A stretch of 64,000 nt of DNA from CAZGXI01 sp964529715 (GCA_964529715.1 CAZGXI010000025.1:1-64000); one strand, 5' to 3'. Positions 42,646-51,412 are shown, counted from the first letter of the stretch. The notes: generated by a model from the sequence alone, not told the origin. Numbers and translations: made by a program.

Positions 42646-43686
42646 ATGAAACACAACGGTTTTGCATTGATCGTGTTCCTGGCGGCGCTACTGTTGGCGG
42701 CCTGTGGGCAGCCGGCGGTCCAGTCGCCAACCGGGGAAGTGGCAGAAACGTCTGAACCGGAAGCTGCCACGCCCGGCGGCCTGATGCCGGTCACAGTGAT
42801 GCTGGACTGGGTGCCTAATACCAATCACATCGGTCTGTTCGTGGCAGAGGCCAACGGCTACTTTGCCGATCAGGGCCTCGAGGTCGAGATCATCCAGCCC
42901 GCCGATACGCCGGTGGAGCAGGTGGTTGCCAGTGGCGCGGCGGGCTTCGGCGTGAGCTATCAGGAGCAGGTGACGTTCAGCCGGACGGCGGGCGTGCCGA
43001 TTGTATCGGTGGCTGCTGTCATTCAGCACAACACCTCCGGCTTCGCGGCACTGGCAGAGAAGGGCATCGAAACCCCCGCCGATCTGGCTGGGCTGCGCTA
43101 CGGCGCGTTCGGCTCGCCTATCGAGGATGCCACCCTGGGGTTGCTGTTAAGTTGTTTCGGTGCGGATGCTTCGACCATCGATATGATCAACGTGGGCTAC
43201 GATCTGATGCCGCTGCTGGAGCGCGGCGAGATTGACTTCGCCTGGATTTTCTATGCCTGGGACGGCCTTCGCGCCGAACAGCAGGGCATCGATCTAGACA
43301 TCCTGATGTTGGCCGATTACGCCGATTGTGTGCCGGATTACTACACACCCGTGCTGATCGCGGGGGAGCCGTTGCTGCAAGAAAATCCCGACCTGGCGCG
43401 GGCGTTCCTGGCGGCGGTGGCGCGGGGATACACCTTCGCCGCAGAAAATCCACAAGCAGCGGCGGACATCCTGGTCGCTGCTGCGCCCGAACTGGAAGCC
43501 GAAGCCGATTTGGTGCGGGCCAGTCTGGAATGGCTGGGGCCGCGCTTCCAGGACGACGCGCCGCGCTGGGGCGAGCAGTCGCTCGACGTGTGGCGGCGCT
43601 ACGCCGATTTCCTGCTGAATAGCGGTGTGTTGCAGGGCGAGTTTGACCCGGTGGCGGCGTTCAGTAACGCCTATCTGCCGGAATAG
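42646..43686 (+). CDS. Substrate-binding lipoprotein, NMT1/THI5-like
   Basis: A 346-residue lipoprotein. The signal ends LLAAC (Cys20). After an acidic/Pro spacer the mature protein opens VTVMLDWVPNTNHIGLFVAE, the hallmark of the NMT1/THI5-like group that binds pyrimidine precursors of thiamine. It continues with YFADQGLEVEI, GVSYQEQVT and GYDLMPLLERGEIDFA. It is the extracytoplasmic receptor for the permease and ATPase encoded in the same operon. GGAGGAGA lies upstream of the ATG. An imperfect inverted repeat separates it from the ATPase gene. Confidence 0.92.
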   Translation: MKHNGFALIVFLAALLLAACGQPAVQSPTGEVAETSEPEAATPGGLMPVTVMLDWVPNTNHIGLFVAEANGYFADQGLEVEIIQPADTPVEQVVASGAAGFGVSYQEQVTFSRTAGVPIVSVAAVIQHNTSGFAALAEKGIETPADLAGLRYGAFGSPIEDATLGLLLSCFGADASTIDMINVGYDLMPLLERGEIDFAWIFYAWDGLRAEQQGIDLDILMLADYADCVPDYYTPVLIAGEPLLQENPDLARAFLAAVARGYTFAAENPQAAADILVAAAPELEAEADLVRASLEWLGPRFQDDAPRWGEQSLDVWRRYADFLLNSGVLQGEFDPVAAFSNAYLPE

Positions 43687-43694
43687 CGCTTGGT

Positions 43695-43764
43695 GGTTAG
43701 TCGTTAGCTGTTGGCTTTGCGATTGAGGCAAAAACGGCTAAAAGCCAACCGCTAACGGCTAATC
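43695..43764. repeat. Imperfect inverted repeat between SBP and ATPase genes
   Basis: The arm 43695-43718 (containing GTTAGCTGTTGGCTTT) is nearly the reverse complement of 43740-43764 (containing AAAAGCCAACCGCTAAC), about 23 of 25 positions. A shorter related sequence (CGTTAGCGGTT) occurs at 55710-55720. It could form a long hairpin in the operon mRNA that lowers ATPase expression, or be a small mobile remnant. Confidence 0.55.
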
Positions 43765-43782
43765 GCTGAAAGCGGAGTGCTG

Positions 43783-44565
43783 ATGACTGAGAGCTTGCAG
43801 CTTTACCAGGTTAGCAAGACCTTTTACGATGGGGCCGAACCCCTGCCCGTGCTGGATTCGCTCAGCTTGCAGGCGGGCAGGGGGGAGTTCGTTGTGCTCA
43901 TCGGGCCGAGTGGCTCCGGCAAGAGCACTATCTTCAACCTGATCACCGGCCTGTTGCGCCCGGATACAGGCGACATTCGGCTGGATGGCGAGTCCATCGT
44001 CGGGCGGACGGGGCGGGTGGGGTATATGCCGCAGCGCGACCTGCTGCTGCCCTGGCGCTCGGTGCTGGATAACGTGATCCTGGGGCCGGAACTGGCCGGG
44101 CGTTCCCGTCAGGAGGCCAGGGCGCGGGCACGGGCGTTGTTGCCGCGCTTTGGGCTGGACGGATTCGGGGAGGCCTATCCGGCGGCGTTATCCGGCGGGA
44201 TGCGTCAGCGGGCCGCGTTGCTGCGCACCTTCCTCTGTGAACGGGATGTGATTTTGCTGGATGAGCCGTTCGGCGCGCTGGACGCCCTGACGCGCGGCGG
44301 TTTGCAGACCTGGCTGCTGGATGTGTGGGCCGAGTTCCGCCCGACCATTCTATTCATCACCCACGACATTCAGGAGGCGGTGTTGCTGGCGGACCGCGTG
44401 CTGGTGCTCAGTGCGCGCCCGGCGCGCGTGACCCTGGAAGTGCCGGTGACGTTGCCCCGCCCGCGCCGTCCGGTGGACCCGGCGTTCGTTGCCCTAGAAG
44501 CGCGTCTGCTGGAGGTGCTGTCGATGAACGGTCTGTCACACGACACAGGGAAGCCGATCCCATGA
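43783..44565 (+). CDS. ABC transporter ATPase of the thiamine-precursor importer
   Basis: A 260-residue ATPase of the nitrate/sulfonate/ThiZ group. All motifs are present: Walker A IGPSGSGKSTIFNL, Q-loop PQRDLLLPW, signature LSGGMRQRAAL, Walker B VILLDEPFGALD and H-loop FITHDIQEAV. It drives the importer formed with the permease and lipoprotein of this operon. The ATG at 43783 is preferred over GTG 43777, with GCGGAG upstream. Its last codons overlap the next start by 4 bases (ATGA), so DUF402 translation is coupled. Confidence 0.93.
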   Translation: MTESLQLYQVSKTFYDGAEPLPVLDSLSLQAGRGEFVVLIGPSGSGKSTIFNLITGLLRPDTGDIRLDGESIVGRTGRVGYMPQRDLLLPWRSVLDNVILGPELAGRSRQEARARARALLPRFGLDGFGEAYPAALSGGMRQRAALLRTFLCERDVILLDEPFGALDALTRGGLQTWLLDVWAEFRPTILFITHDIQEAVLLADRVLVLSARPARVTLEVPVTLPRPRRPVDPAFVALEARLLEVLSMNGLSHDTGKPIP

Positions 44566-45038
44566 GCGCGATCACGGTGATCAAGCTGGATCACGCCGGG
44601 GTGGAGCAGCGGCGCTATAGCGGGCGTGTGCTGGCGTGCGGCGAGACATGGGTGCAGTTGGAGGCGTCTTTTAACCTGCCAGAAGTCGATGTGGCGGGCA
44701 TGATCTTTCGGCAGGGGGATCGCTTTGTCGAGTGGTTTTACACCGACCGCTGGTATAACATTTTCGAGATTCACGATCGGGACGGCGATCAACTCAAAGG
44801 CTGGTATTGCAACGTGTGCCGTCCGGCCCGGCTGGGCGACGGCGAGATCAGCGCGGAAGACCTGGCGCTCGATCTGCTGGTGTGGCCGGACGGGCGGCAG
44901 GTCGTGCTGGACGAGGACGAATTCGCCGCCCTTCCGTTGGAGGAAACGGACCGGGCGGCGGCGTTGACGGCGCTGTATGCGCTGCGACGAATGGTTGCCC
45001 GGCGGGAACCGCCTTTCGACACGCCGGGAAGGTTCTGA
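44562..45038 (+). CDS. DUF402 domain protein
   Basis: A 158-residue protein with the DUF402 fold. The characteristic parts are FYTDRWYNIFEIHD, GWYCNVCRPARL, LALDLLVWPDGR and VLDEDEFAALPL, with the conserved acidic residues of this family, some of which hydrolyse nucleoside di- or triphosphates with divalent metals. It overlaps the ATPase gene by 4 bases and is the last gene before the terminator of the thiamine operon. A direct link with thiamine is not known. A nucleotide-phosphatase role acting on pathway intermediates would be an inference only. Confidence 0.87.
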   Translation: MSAITVIKLDHAGVEQRRYSGRVLACGETWVQLEASFNLPEVDVAGMIFRQGDRFVEWFYTDRWYNIFEIHDRDGDQLKGWYCNVCRPARLGDGEISAEDLALDLLVWPDGRQVVLDEDEFAALPLEETDRAAALTALYALRRMVARREPPFDTPGRF

Positions 45039-45045
45039 ACACAAT

Positions 45046-45078
45046 GCAGCGGCGGTTTGGTCCACCGCTGCTCTTTTT
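45046..45078 (+). terminator. Terminator of the thiamine operon
   Basis: GCAGCGG (45046-45052) pairs with CCGCTGC (45065-45071), with a further GG/CC pair inside, and TCTTTTT follows (45072-45078). It lies 8 bases after the DUF402 stop. Confidence 0.75.
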
Positions 45079-45089
45079 CGATCACCTGC

Positions 45090-45587
45090 TTACCGTTCGG
45101 GCATGGCCTCCGGCGCCCGGTCGATCATCTGGACGTTTTCGAGTTCGTCCGGGCGGATCAAAATGACCCGCGCGCGGACGTTCTGCATCACTTTTTGCGC
45201 CACGCTGCCGAACAGCATCCGGGAAAGCCCCGTTCGCCCATGCGTGGACATCACCACCAGGTCGATGTTCTCCGCGTCCACGAAATCACAGATTGCGTCG
45301 GCGGGCGAGCGCCCTTCGAGGATGACATAGCGCGCGTTGACGCCTTCCTGACGCAGTTGGTTGCGCAAACTCACCAGATACCCTTCGATGTACGCCCTGG
45401 ACTGCTCGGCGATGCGGCCCATGCCGGCCAGCGCGATCTGGTCGGCGTACTCGATAACCGGGGATTGATAGACATGCAGCAGAATCAGTTCGGAGTGGTG
45501 TTTGCGGGCGATCTGGGCGGCTTGGGGGATAGCGGCTTTGGCCCAGGTGGAACAATCAAGCGGTACAACAATCTGTCGATAGGTCAT
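45090..45587 (-). CDS. Universal stress protein (UspA family)
   Basis: A 165-residue single-domain USP. The first strand RQIVVPLDCSTWAKAAI and the ATP-binding motif STHGRTGLSRMLFGSVAQ (G-x2-G-x9-G type) mark the ATP-binding subgroup, and ARVILIRP is the final strand. Such proteins act in stress survival, usually as dimers, with no defined enzyme activity. The gene faces the thiamine operon and ends just after its terminator. It seems to be monocistronic. Confidence 0.93.
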   Translation of the reverse strand: MTYRQIVVPLDCSTWAKAAIPQAAQIARKHHSELILLHVYQSPVIEYADQIALAGMGRIAEQSRAYIEGYLVSLRNQLRQEGVNARYVILEGRSPADAICDFVDAENIDLVVMSTHGRTGLSRMLFGSVAQKVMQNVRARVILIRPDELENVQMIDRAPEAMPER

Positions 45588-45749
45588 GTTCCCATTACCT
45601 TGTGAGCGAATCCCTTACCCTACTTTAATTGTGCATCATGCACCATTGCTTGTCAAGTAAGATTGTGTGACATGTACGATTATCCCTGAAGGATCGTCAG
45701 GAAGACAATGTAGTGTTAAGATATTGGATTGTTGAGATGAACAAGCCGC

Positions 45750-46604
45750 TTATCTGTGGAGCAGGGCGCTGAAGTCGAAGCCGTCCCAGGTGCCGGTCAG
45801 GGCAAAGCGGAGCGCGTCGATCCCGCCGACGACGGCAAATGCAAACGCCAGGCCCGCCAGGATGGGCAGCAGCAGATCACGCCGGGAGCGCAGGCTGTTT
45901 TCGCGCCGGGTCAGGCTGACGAACAGGACCGCGCCGACCATCATCAATACCACCAGCGGCCCCGCCGCGCTGAGCAAGCCGAAGATCAGCAGCGCCGCCG
46001 GGCTGTTCAGCAGCACCAGTGTGTCCGCCAGCCCGATCACGATCAGCAGACCACCCAGTTCTGCCAGCGATTTGATCGGCGGGGCGTCTTGCGGCGCAGC
46101 CCAGACGGTGGAGTTAAAGGCAGGCAGCAGCAAACCGATCATGCCGACGCCGGTCAGTGATCCTGTGATCAGCCGCAGCCAGTTCTGTGGTTCGTATAGT
46201 CCGGTGAAGCCGGGAAACAGGTGCAGGTAGCTGTTGATCCCATCGACGGCCAGGAGCAAGACGAACATGCCCAGCAATGCCAGTACGCGCAGTGGCGGCA
46301 GACGGGCTGCGCGGCCCCGTCCACCCGCGATCAACATCCCCAAACCGATCATCACACCCATGTACATCCCCGTGCAGCGGGCACACAGTGGCAAGGGGGT
46401 GCCGTGTAGCAGAAAGGATCGATCCGCGATGCGGTGGCACACGGCGTAGCCGATGGCATTTGCTTTGCCCCAGATGCCGTCTGGCGTGCCCATCCACCAC
46501 AGGCCCAGGATCAGGGCAGTCAGGGCTAGGATCAGCCACACCGTTGTGCGGCGGTAGGGGCGAAAAAGTTTTGAGTTTTGAGTTTTGAGTTCTGAGTCAA
46601 GCAT
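45750..46604 (-). CDS. DUF2085 membrane protein
   Basis: A 284-residue polytopic membrane protein with about seven hydrophobic helices. The DUF2085 hallmark CHRIADRSF followed by PLCARCTGMYMG lies near residues 57-83, where the conserved Cys and His could bind a metal. The function of the family is unknown. The first 14 residues come from a direct repeat of AAAACTC units (46569-46598, read on the minus strand), unlike the rest of the gene. A related sequence begins the murJ gene. The true start may be further in (for example before the first helix near residue 17). Confidence 0.85.
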   Translation of the reverse strand: MLDSELKTQNSKLFRPYRRTTVWLILALTALILGLWWMGTPDGIWGKANAIGYAVCHRIADRSFLLHGTPLPLCARCTGMYMGVMIGLGMLIAGGRGRAARLPPLRVLALLGMFVLLLAVDGINSYLHLFPGFTGLYEPQNWLRLITGSLTGVGMIGLLLPAFNSTVWAAPQDAPPIKSLAELGGLLIVIGLADTLVLLNSPAALLIFGLLSAAGPLVVLMMVGAVLFVSLTRRENSLRSRRDLLLPILAGLAFAFAVVGGIDALRFALTGTWDGFDFSALLHR

Positions 46605-46674
46605 GGGCGTTCGCTTGGGTAGCTTTTCGTTAGGCTATTGTCGGATTATAGCAGCTTACGCGGCGGCGGATGCC

Positions 46675-46683
46675 TGCTATAAT
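46675..46683 (+). promoter_or_regulatory. Extended -10 promoter of the epimerase gene
   Basis: TGCTATAAT (46675-46683) matches the extended -10 consensus and is identical to the element in front of the DUF3048 gene. The start codon lies 36 bases downstream, with GAGGAAA as ribosome-binding site. Confidence 0.6.
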
Positions 46684-46718
46684 CGAAATGCAAAAATCAA
46701 GATTGAGGAAAATACCGG

Positions 46719-47672
46719 ATGCGTTGTTTAATTACCGGCGGGGCGGGCTTTTTGGGATCGGCACTGGCGAATCGCTTGGCTGAGGGTGGTCACGAGGTGC
46801 GCGTCATCGACGACCTGAGTGCGGGCAGCGAGGCCAACCTTTCGCCCAAAGTGATGTTTGTCCGGGGCGATGTGAACGACAAGCCCCGTCTGTGGAGTTT
46901 GCTCCAGGGCATCGAGTGTGTCTATCATCTGGCAGCGCGGGTGCGTGTGCCGGAGAGCCTGGAATATCCCCGCGAATACAATGCCGTTAACGTCGGTGGC
47001 ACGGTGAGCGTGCTGGAGGCCATGCGCGACGTGGGGGTCAAGCGCGTCGTCTTTACCTCGTCGGGCGCGGTCTACGGTGAGCAGGCTGCACAGCCGCTGT
47101 CTGAAAACCTCCCGCCCGACCCGCGTTCGCCTTATGCCGTGAGCAAGCTGGCCTCCGAATTCTATGTGCGCACCATTGGCGCGCTGTGGGGGATGGAGAC
47201 GGTCAGCCTGCGCATCTTCAACGCCTATGGGCCGGGCCAGCCATTGCCACCGTCCTTTCCCCCGGTGATTCCGTCCTTTTTGCGGCAGGCGCTGACCGGC
47301 GGCAGCCTGGTGATCTACGGCAACGGGAGCAACACGCGCGATTACGTCTATATCGACGACGTGGTGGACGCTCTGGTCGCCGCTGCAACTGCGCCAGGCG
47401 TGGACCGGCTGGTAATCAATGTGGGCAGCGGCGTAGAGACCAGCACCGACGCGCTGGCGCACCTGGTCGGGCGCGTGATCGGTAAACTGGTCGAGCCGCT
47501 GTATTCGCGGCAGACCTCCGGCGGCGTCTCGCGGATGTGTGCCGATCTGGCGCTGGCGCGGGAAAAGCTGGCTTACACGCCCAGGATTTCGCTGGAAGAT
47601 GGCCTACGCCGCACCGTAGAACTTGACCCACGCTTCAGCCCTGCTGCACAAAAGGTCCCGGCGGGGCGGTGA
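46719..47672 (+). CDS. NAD-dependent sugar epimerase/dehydratase
   Basis: A 317-residue extended short-chain dehydrogenase. It has the N-terminal nucleotide loop ITGGAGFLGSAL, the acidic end of beta 2 (VIDDLSAG), catalytic Tyr/Lys in SPYAVSKLASE, and the sugar-binding segment RIFNAYGPGQP. It most resembles UDP-glucose 4-epimerase-type enzymes acting on nucleotide sugars for envelope polysaccharide. The exact substrate is not predictable. It has its own extended -10 promoter and is followed after about 200 bases by murJ on the same strand. Confidence 0.9.
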   Translation: MRCLITGGAGFLGSALANRLAEGGHEVRVIDDLSAGSEANLSPKVMFVRGDVNDKPRLWSLLQGIECVYHLAARVRVPESLEYPREYNAVNVGGTVSVLEAMRDVGVKRVVFTSSGAVYGEQAAQPLSENLPPDPRSPYAVSKLASEFYVRTIGALWGMETVSLRIFNAYGPGQPLPPSFPPVIPSFLRQALTGGSLVIYGNGSNTRDYVYIDDVVDALVAAATAPGVDRLVINVGSGVETSTDALAHLVGRVIGKLVEPLYSRQTSGGVSRMCADLALAREKLAYTPRISLEDGLRRTVELDPRFSPAAQKVPAGR

Positions 47673-47878
47673 TGCTCTTTGGGACGCATGACTGTTCGCT
47701 GACCGGAGCACGCTGCTCAGGGGTATGCCCGGCTTATCCAATCCCCGCTCTGCACGGCGGATCGGTTTATGTGGAAGTCTGGCCAGGGCCGGCGTCAATA
47801 GCCCTTGTGCGAACCGGGCGGAGGGGTATCATTCACCGGGCGTGCTCACCTTGCCCTGATGGGTTTCAGTAGCGGTTT

Positions 47879-49468
47879 ATGCCTGACTCAACGCAAAACG
47901 CAGAACTCCGAACTCCGAACTTGCTCGGTGCGACGCTTGTCGTCATGGTCGCTTACGTCGCCAGCGGCGCGCTCGGTCTGATCCGGCAGGCGGTGATCGG
48001 CGCGGCCTACGGTGCAGGCGTGGAATTCGACGCCTACGTGGCGGCGGGGCGCATCCCCGAATTGCTGTTTAACCTGGTGGCAGGCGGTGCGCTGGGATCA
48101 GCCTTTCTGCCGGTATTTTCGTCCTTCCTGGCGAAAGACGACGACGAAGGTGCCTGGCGGTTGGCGGGGGCGGTGGTTTCGCTGCTGACGGCGATCACGA
48201 CGGCACTGGCGGTGCTGGCCTTTGTCTTTGCGCCCTGGGTCGTCTCGGTGCTGCTGCGCCCCGGCGATCCACCCGACCAGCAAACACTCACGGTGCAACT
48301 GCTGCGCATCATGCTCGGTACGGTGATCGTGTTCGGCGTCAGCGGCCTGCTGATGAGCATTCTCAACGCTTTCCAGCACTTCTGGCGTCCGGCGGCGGCG
48401 ATGAGCCTCTACAACCTGGGGATCATCTTCGGCGCACTGGCGCTCACGCCGTCGATGGGCGTCTACGGGCTGGCATGGGGCACGGTGATCGGCGCGCTGT
48501 TGCACCTGGGCATTCAACTGCCGGAACTGCCGCATGTCCGGGCGCGCTGGCGGCTATCATTGAACTTCCGCACGCCCGGCGTGATCGAGGTGCTGGCGCT
48601 GATGGGGCCACGCATCGTCGGGCAGAGTGTGGTGCAGATCAATTTTGTGGTCATTGCTGCCTTTACCTCCTTCATGGTCACGGGCGCGCAGACGGCGATC
48701 AACACCGCCTTTATGCTGATGTTCACCGCGCTGGGGGTAATCGGGCGCAGCGTGGGCACGACCGTTTTTCCGTCGCTGGCGACGCAGGCGGCACAGGAAG
48801 ACTGGTCCGCCTACCGCCGCACGCTGGGAAATGCCCTGTGTGGCGTGTTGTTCCTGGCGATCCCAGCCAGTGTGGGGCTGATCGTGTTGGCGCAACCGCT
48901 GGTCGGGGCGCTGTTCGAGCGGCGGGCGTGGACCTCAGAGGCAACGGCGGGCACTGCCTGGGCCTTGCAATTCTTTGCCGCCGGGCTGGCCGGTCACGCC
49001 GTGCTGGAAATCCTGGCGCGCGCTTTCTACGCTCTGCACGACACCTGGACGCCGGTCAAGGTGGGTGTGCTGACCATGCTGCTCAACATCGGCCTGAACT
49101 TCGTCTTGAGTGCGGTCATCGGCGAGCCGGGCAGCCTGGCGCGCGGGCCGTTTGGCGGGCTGGCCCTGGCGATGACCCTGGCGACGGCGGTCGAAACAGC
49201 GACGCTGTGGATTATCCTGACGCGGCGCGTCGGTGGGATGGACGGCGTGCGCGTGTGGAGGCTGGCCTGGCGGGCGCTGGCGGCATCGGCGGCGATGGGG
49301 GTGGCGTTATTCATCGTCGTAGAGGCGACTCATGAGTCGCCCCTGCAAAGCATCATCCTGGGAACTCCGCTGGGGGTGGGGGTGTTTTTCGGCGCGGCAT
49401 GGCTGCTGGGCCTGCAAGAGGCGCGGACGATGCCGGCGGTGGTCCTGCGGCGGCTGGCCCGGCGATGA
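47879..49468 (+). CDS. murJ: Lipid II flippase MurJ/MviN
   Basis: A 529-residue membrane protein with about 14 hydrophobic helices, which flips lipid-linked peptidoglycan precursor across the membrane. Family features are VAYVASGALGLIRQAVIGAAYG near the start, with an Arg in the first helix, the segment AGGALGSAFLPVFSSFL, and GRSVGTTVFPSLATQAAQ. The first 15 residues (TQNAELRTPN) come from short GAACTCC-type repeats like those starting the DUF2085 gene. A perfect 18-base palindrome lies within the gene near the C-terminal third and is translated in frame. Confidence 0.93.
   Translation: MPDSTQNAELRTPNLLGATLVVMVAYVASGALGLIRQAVIGAAYGAGVEFDAYVAAGRIPELLFNLVAGGALGSAFLPVFSSFLAKDDDEGAWRLAGAVVSLLTAITTALAVLAFVFAPWVVSVLLRPGDPPDQQTLTVQLLRIMLGTVIVFGVSGLLMSILNAFQHFWRPAAAMSLYNLGIIFGALALTPSMGVYGLAWGTVIGALLHLGIQLPELPHVRARWRLSLNFRTPGVIEVLALMGPRIVGQSVVQINFVVIAAFTSFMVTGAQTAINTAFMLMFTALGVIGRSVGTTVFPSLATQAAQEDWSAYRRTLGNALCGVLFLAIPASVGLIVLAQPLVGALFERRAWTSEATAGTAWALQFFAAGLAGHAVLEILARAFYALHDTWTPVKVGVLTMLLNIGLNFVLSAVIGEPGSLARGPFGGLALAMTLATAVETATLWIILTRRVGGMDGVRVWRLAWRALAASAAMGVALFIVVEATHESPLQSIILGTPLGVGVFFGAAWLLGLQEARTMPAVVLRRLARR
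49324..49341. repeat. Perfect 18-bp palindrome inside murJ
   Basis: GGCGACTCA (49324-49332) is followed directly by its exact complement TGAGTCGCC. The flanks (GTAGA..CCCTGC) extend the resemblance to other palindromes in the window. It is read in frame as part of murJ (residues EATHESPL) in a loop between helices. Confidence 0.65.
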
Positions 49469-49504
49469 TGGCTTCCACGCCGGGCAGTTCGGCTATTCCC
49501 AGAC

Positions 49505-49530
49505 TTATCCCAAATGTCGTTTTGGGATAA
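49505..49530. terminator. Perfect 10-bp hairpin between convergent murJ and xseB
   Basis: TTATCCCAAA (49505-49514) and TTTGGGATAA (49521-49530) flank a 6-base loop (TGTCGT). A further TTGGGATA follows at 49532. No T-run is present, but its place between converging genes suggests transcript-end protection. It might instead be a repeat remnant. Confidence 0.45.
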
Positions 49531-49586
49531 ATTGGGATATTGTATGCCGGTCGTTAAGCAAAGATTTAGGGTGCATCGGACAACGG

Positions 49587-49820
49587 TTATTCCATCGGCT
49601 CGATGCGCATCCCGCCGCCGGAGTCGGGCACGAGCTGCCGGACGCGCAGTTCGGCGGCGTCGAGTTGGCCCTGGCAGAACGTGGCTAACCGCTGCCCCTG
49701 CTCGAACAGCGCCACCGACTCGTCCAGCGTCAGGTCGCCGTTTTCCAGGCGGCCCACGATGCTTTCCAGTTCCGCGAGGGCGGCCTCAAAGGTCAGGTCA
49801 TCGGGCAAAGAAGCGGTCAT
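49587..49820 (-). CDS. xseB: Exodeoxyribonuclease VII small subunit
   Basis: A 77-residue helical protein matching XseB: LTFEAALAELESIVGRLENG, then LTLDESVALFEQGQRLATFC. It joins XseA in the exonuclease that degrades single-stranded DNA to acid-soluble oligonucleotides. Its ATG overlaps the xseA stop by 4 bases, giving coupled synthesis as usual for this pair. Confidence 0.95.
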   Translation of the reverse strand: MTASLPDDLTFEAALAELESIVGRLENGDLTLDESVALFEQGQRLATFCQGQLDAAELRVRQLVPDSGGGMRIEPME

Positions 49821-51025
49821 GGAATGTCCCTCTCCTTTACAGAAACCCGCAGGCGGCCCTTGTGCAGCCGCACGTTGAGCGCCGTGCCCGGTGCAGCGTC
49901 TCTGGCGTCGGTCAGGCGTAGGCCATCGCCGGCGCGCTCCACAATGGCGTAGCCGCGCGCCAGAATCGCACGTGGGTCGGCGGCGGCCAGGGCCTGGCGG
50001 CGCGCATCCAGGCGTTCCCGGCGCAGTTCGATGGTGTGGCTCAGGCTACGCGCCGCGCGCAAAATCAGATCGTCAACGCGCTGGCGGTCGTCGCGCACGC
50101 GGTTTAGCGGCGAGAGGCGGCGCAGGGCGCGCACTTCGGCTTCCACCCGGCGGCGGCCTTCCACCAGCTGTTCCCGCATGGCGAGGGCCAGCCGCCCGCC
50201 CAAATCCTCAACCGCATAGACCAGTTCTGCAACGTCCGGTGTGGTGATCTCGGCGGCGGCGGAGGGCGTCGGGGCGCGCACATCGGCGGCGAAGTCCGCA
50301 ATAGTGAAGTCGGTCTCGTGCCCCACGCCACACACCACCGGGATCGCGCTGGCGGCAACCGCGCGGGCCACGCGCTCGTCGTTGAAGCACCACAGGTCTT
50401 CCAGGCTGCCGCCGCCACGTACCAGCAGGATCACGTCCACGCCGCCATAGCGGTTGAGCGCGTCCAGGGCGGCGACGATGCGCGGCGGGGCGTCTTCGCC
50501 CTGGACCGCCGTCGGGCTGAGGATCACTTCGGCCAGGGGATAGCGGCGGCGCAGCACATTTTGCACATCCTGGAAGGCGGCGGCGGTGGGCGACGTGACC
50601 ACCCCGATCCGGCGTGGGAAGGCCGGCAGGGGGCGCTTGCCCGCCGGGTCGAACAGCCCCTCGGCTTCCAGTTTGGTCTTGAGCGCCTCGAAGCGCGCGT
50701 GCAGGTCGCCGCGCCCGGCAGGCTGGAGCAGGTCCGCATAAAGCTGATACTGCCCGCCCGTCTCGTACACGTCGATGCGCCCGTGCGCCAGCACCGCGTC
50801 GCCGTGATCGGGGATGTAGGTCTGGCGGGCGGCCTCGCTGCGCCACATCACACACTTGAGCGCGGCGTGGTCGTCTTTGAGGGTAAAGTACCAGTGACCG
50901 GAACCGTGCCGGGTGAGGTTGCTCACTTCGCCCTCGACCCACACGTCGCGCAGAGAGCCGTCGGCATCCAGCAGGGCGCGGATGTGGCGGGTAAGGGCGG
51001 ATACGCTGTACGCGGCAACAGACAT
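49817..51025 (-). CDS. xseA: Exodeoxyribonuclease VII large subunit
   Basis: A 402-residue catalytic subunit. The N-terminal OB domain (YSVSALTRHIRALL, VWVEGEVSNLTRHGSGHWYF) is followed by the nuclease core with FPRRIGVVTSPTAAAFQDV, ILLVRGGGSLEDLWCFND and VVCGVGHETDFTIADFAADV, then a coiled coil and the short C-terminal domain. I use ATG 51025 (MSVAAYS); GTG 51034 is possible. It lies directly upstream of xseB with a 4-base overlap. Confidence 0.96.
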   Translation of the reverse strand: MSVAAYSVSALTRHIRALLDADGSLRDVWVEGEVSNLTRHGSGHWYFTLKDDHAALKCVMWRSEAARQTYIPDHGDAVLAHGRIDVYETGGQYQLYADLLQPAGRGDLHARFEALKTKLEAEGLFDPAGKRPLPAFPRRIGVVTSPTAAAFQDVQNVLRRRYPLAEVILSPTAVQGEDAPPRIVAALDALNRYGGVDVILLVRGGGSLEDLWCFNDERVARAVAASAIPVVCGVGHETDFTIADFAADVRAPTPSAAAEITTPDVAELVYAVEDLGGRLALAMREQLVEGRRRVEAEVRALRRLSPLNRVRDDRQRVDDLILRAARSLSHTIELRRERLDARRQALAAADPRAILARGYAIVERAGDGLRLTDARDAAPGTALNVRLHKGRLRVSVKERDIP

Positions 51026-51115
51026 GGCGACCACTCACATTCCCGAATGGGCGACGCTGTGCTAAAATCCTACCACAGATGACCTAATTCTTTCCAATGG
51101 CAGGAGCAATGTTGC

Positions 51116-51409
51116 ATGGTCAAAACTGCGCACCGGATGACCCGGCAGCAGATGCAGGAACTTGCGGAGCGCCTGATCAAGATGCCCTTCGACAAAGCCA
51201 AAAATCATGTGCGCCGCCTGGACCAGCAAAGCCAGCTGGTGATGTGGCGCGTGGGGGTCGGGAGCGAGATTCAAACACGCTACCGCCTACCCACCTTGGG
51301 CGTGATGGTCACGTTGGTGGAGCAGGCGCACGAAGAGAAGATCGACGACGAGCACGACAAGCTGCGCTTTGCGCCGCGTTTCGTCGAGGCGCGTGTGGAG
51401 GCGTTGTAA
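51116..51409 (+). CDS. Hypothetical 97-residue protein
   Basis: A small soluble protein that I do not recognise. The first half is helical and basic (TRQQMQELAERLIKMPFDKA), and the second half alternates strand-like segments (MWRVGVGSEIQTRYRLPTLG). Composition and codon use match the neighbours, and AGGAG lies about 9 bases before the ATG, so it is probably a real gene. It is divergent from xseA and directly followed by a perfect palindrome. Confidence 0.65.
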   Translation: MVKTAHRMTRQQMQELAERLIKMPFDKAKNHVRRLDQQSQLVMWRVGVGSEIQTRYRLPTLGVMVTLVEQAHEEKIDDEHDKLRFAPRFVEARVEAL

Positions 51410-51412
51410 GAA

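Noticed and set aside
47669..47872. 67-codon frame between the epimerase gene and murJ
   Set aside because: No family features, no clear ribosome-binding site, and composition unlike neighbouring genes.
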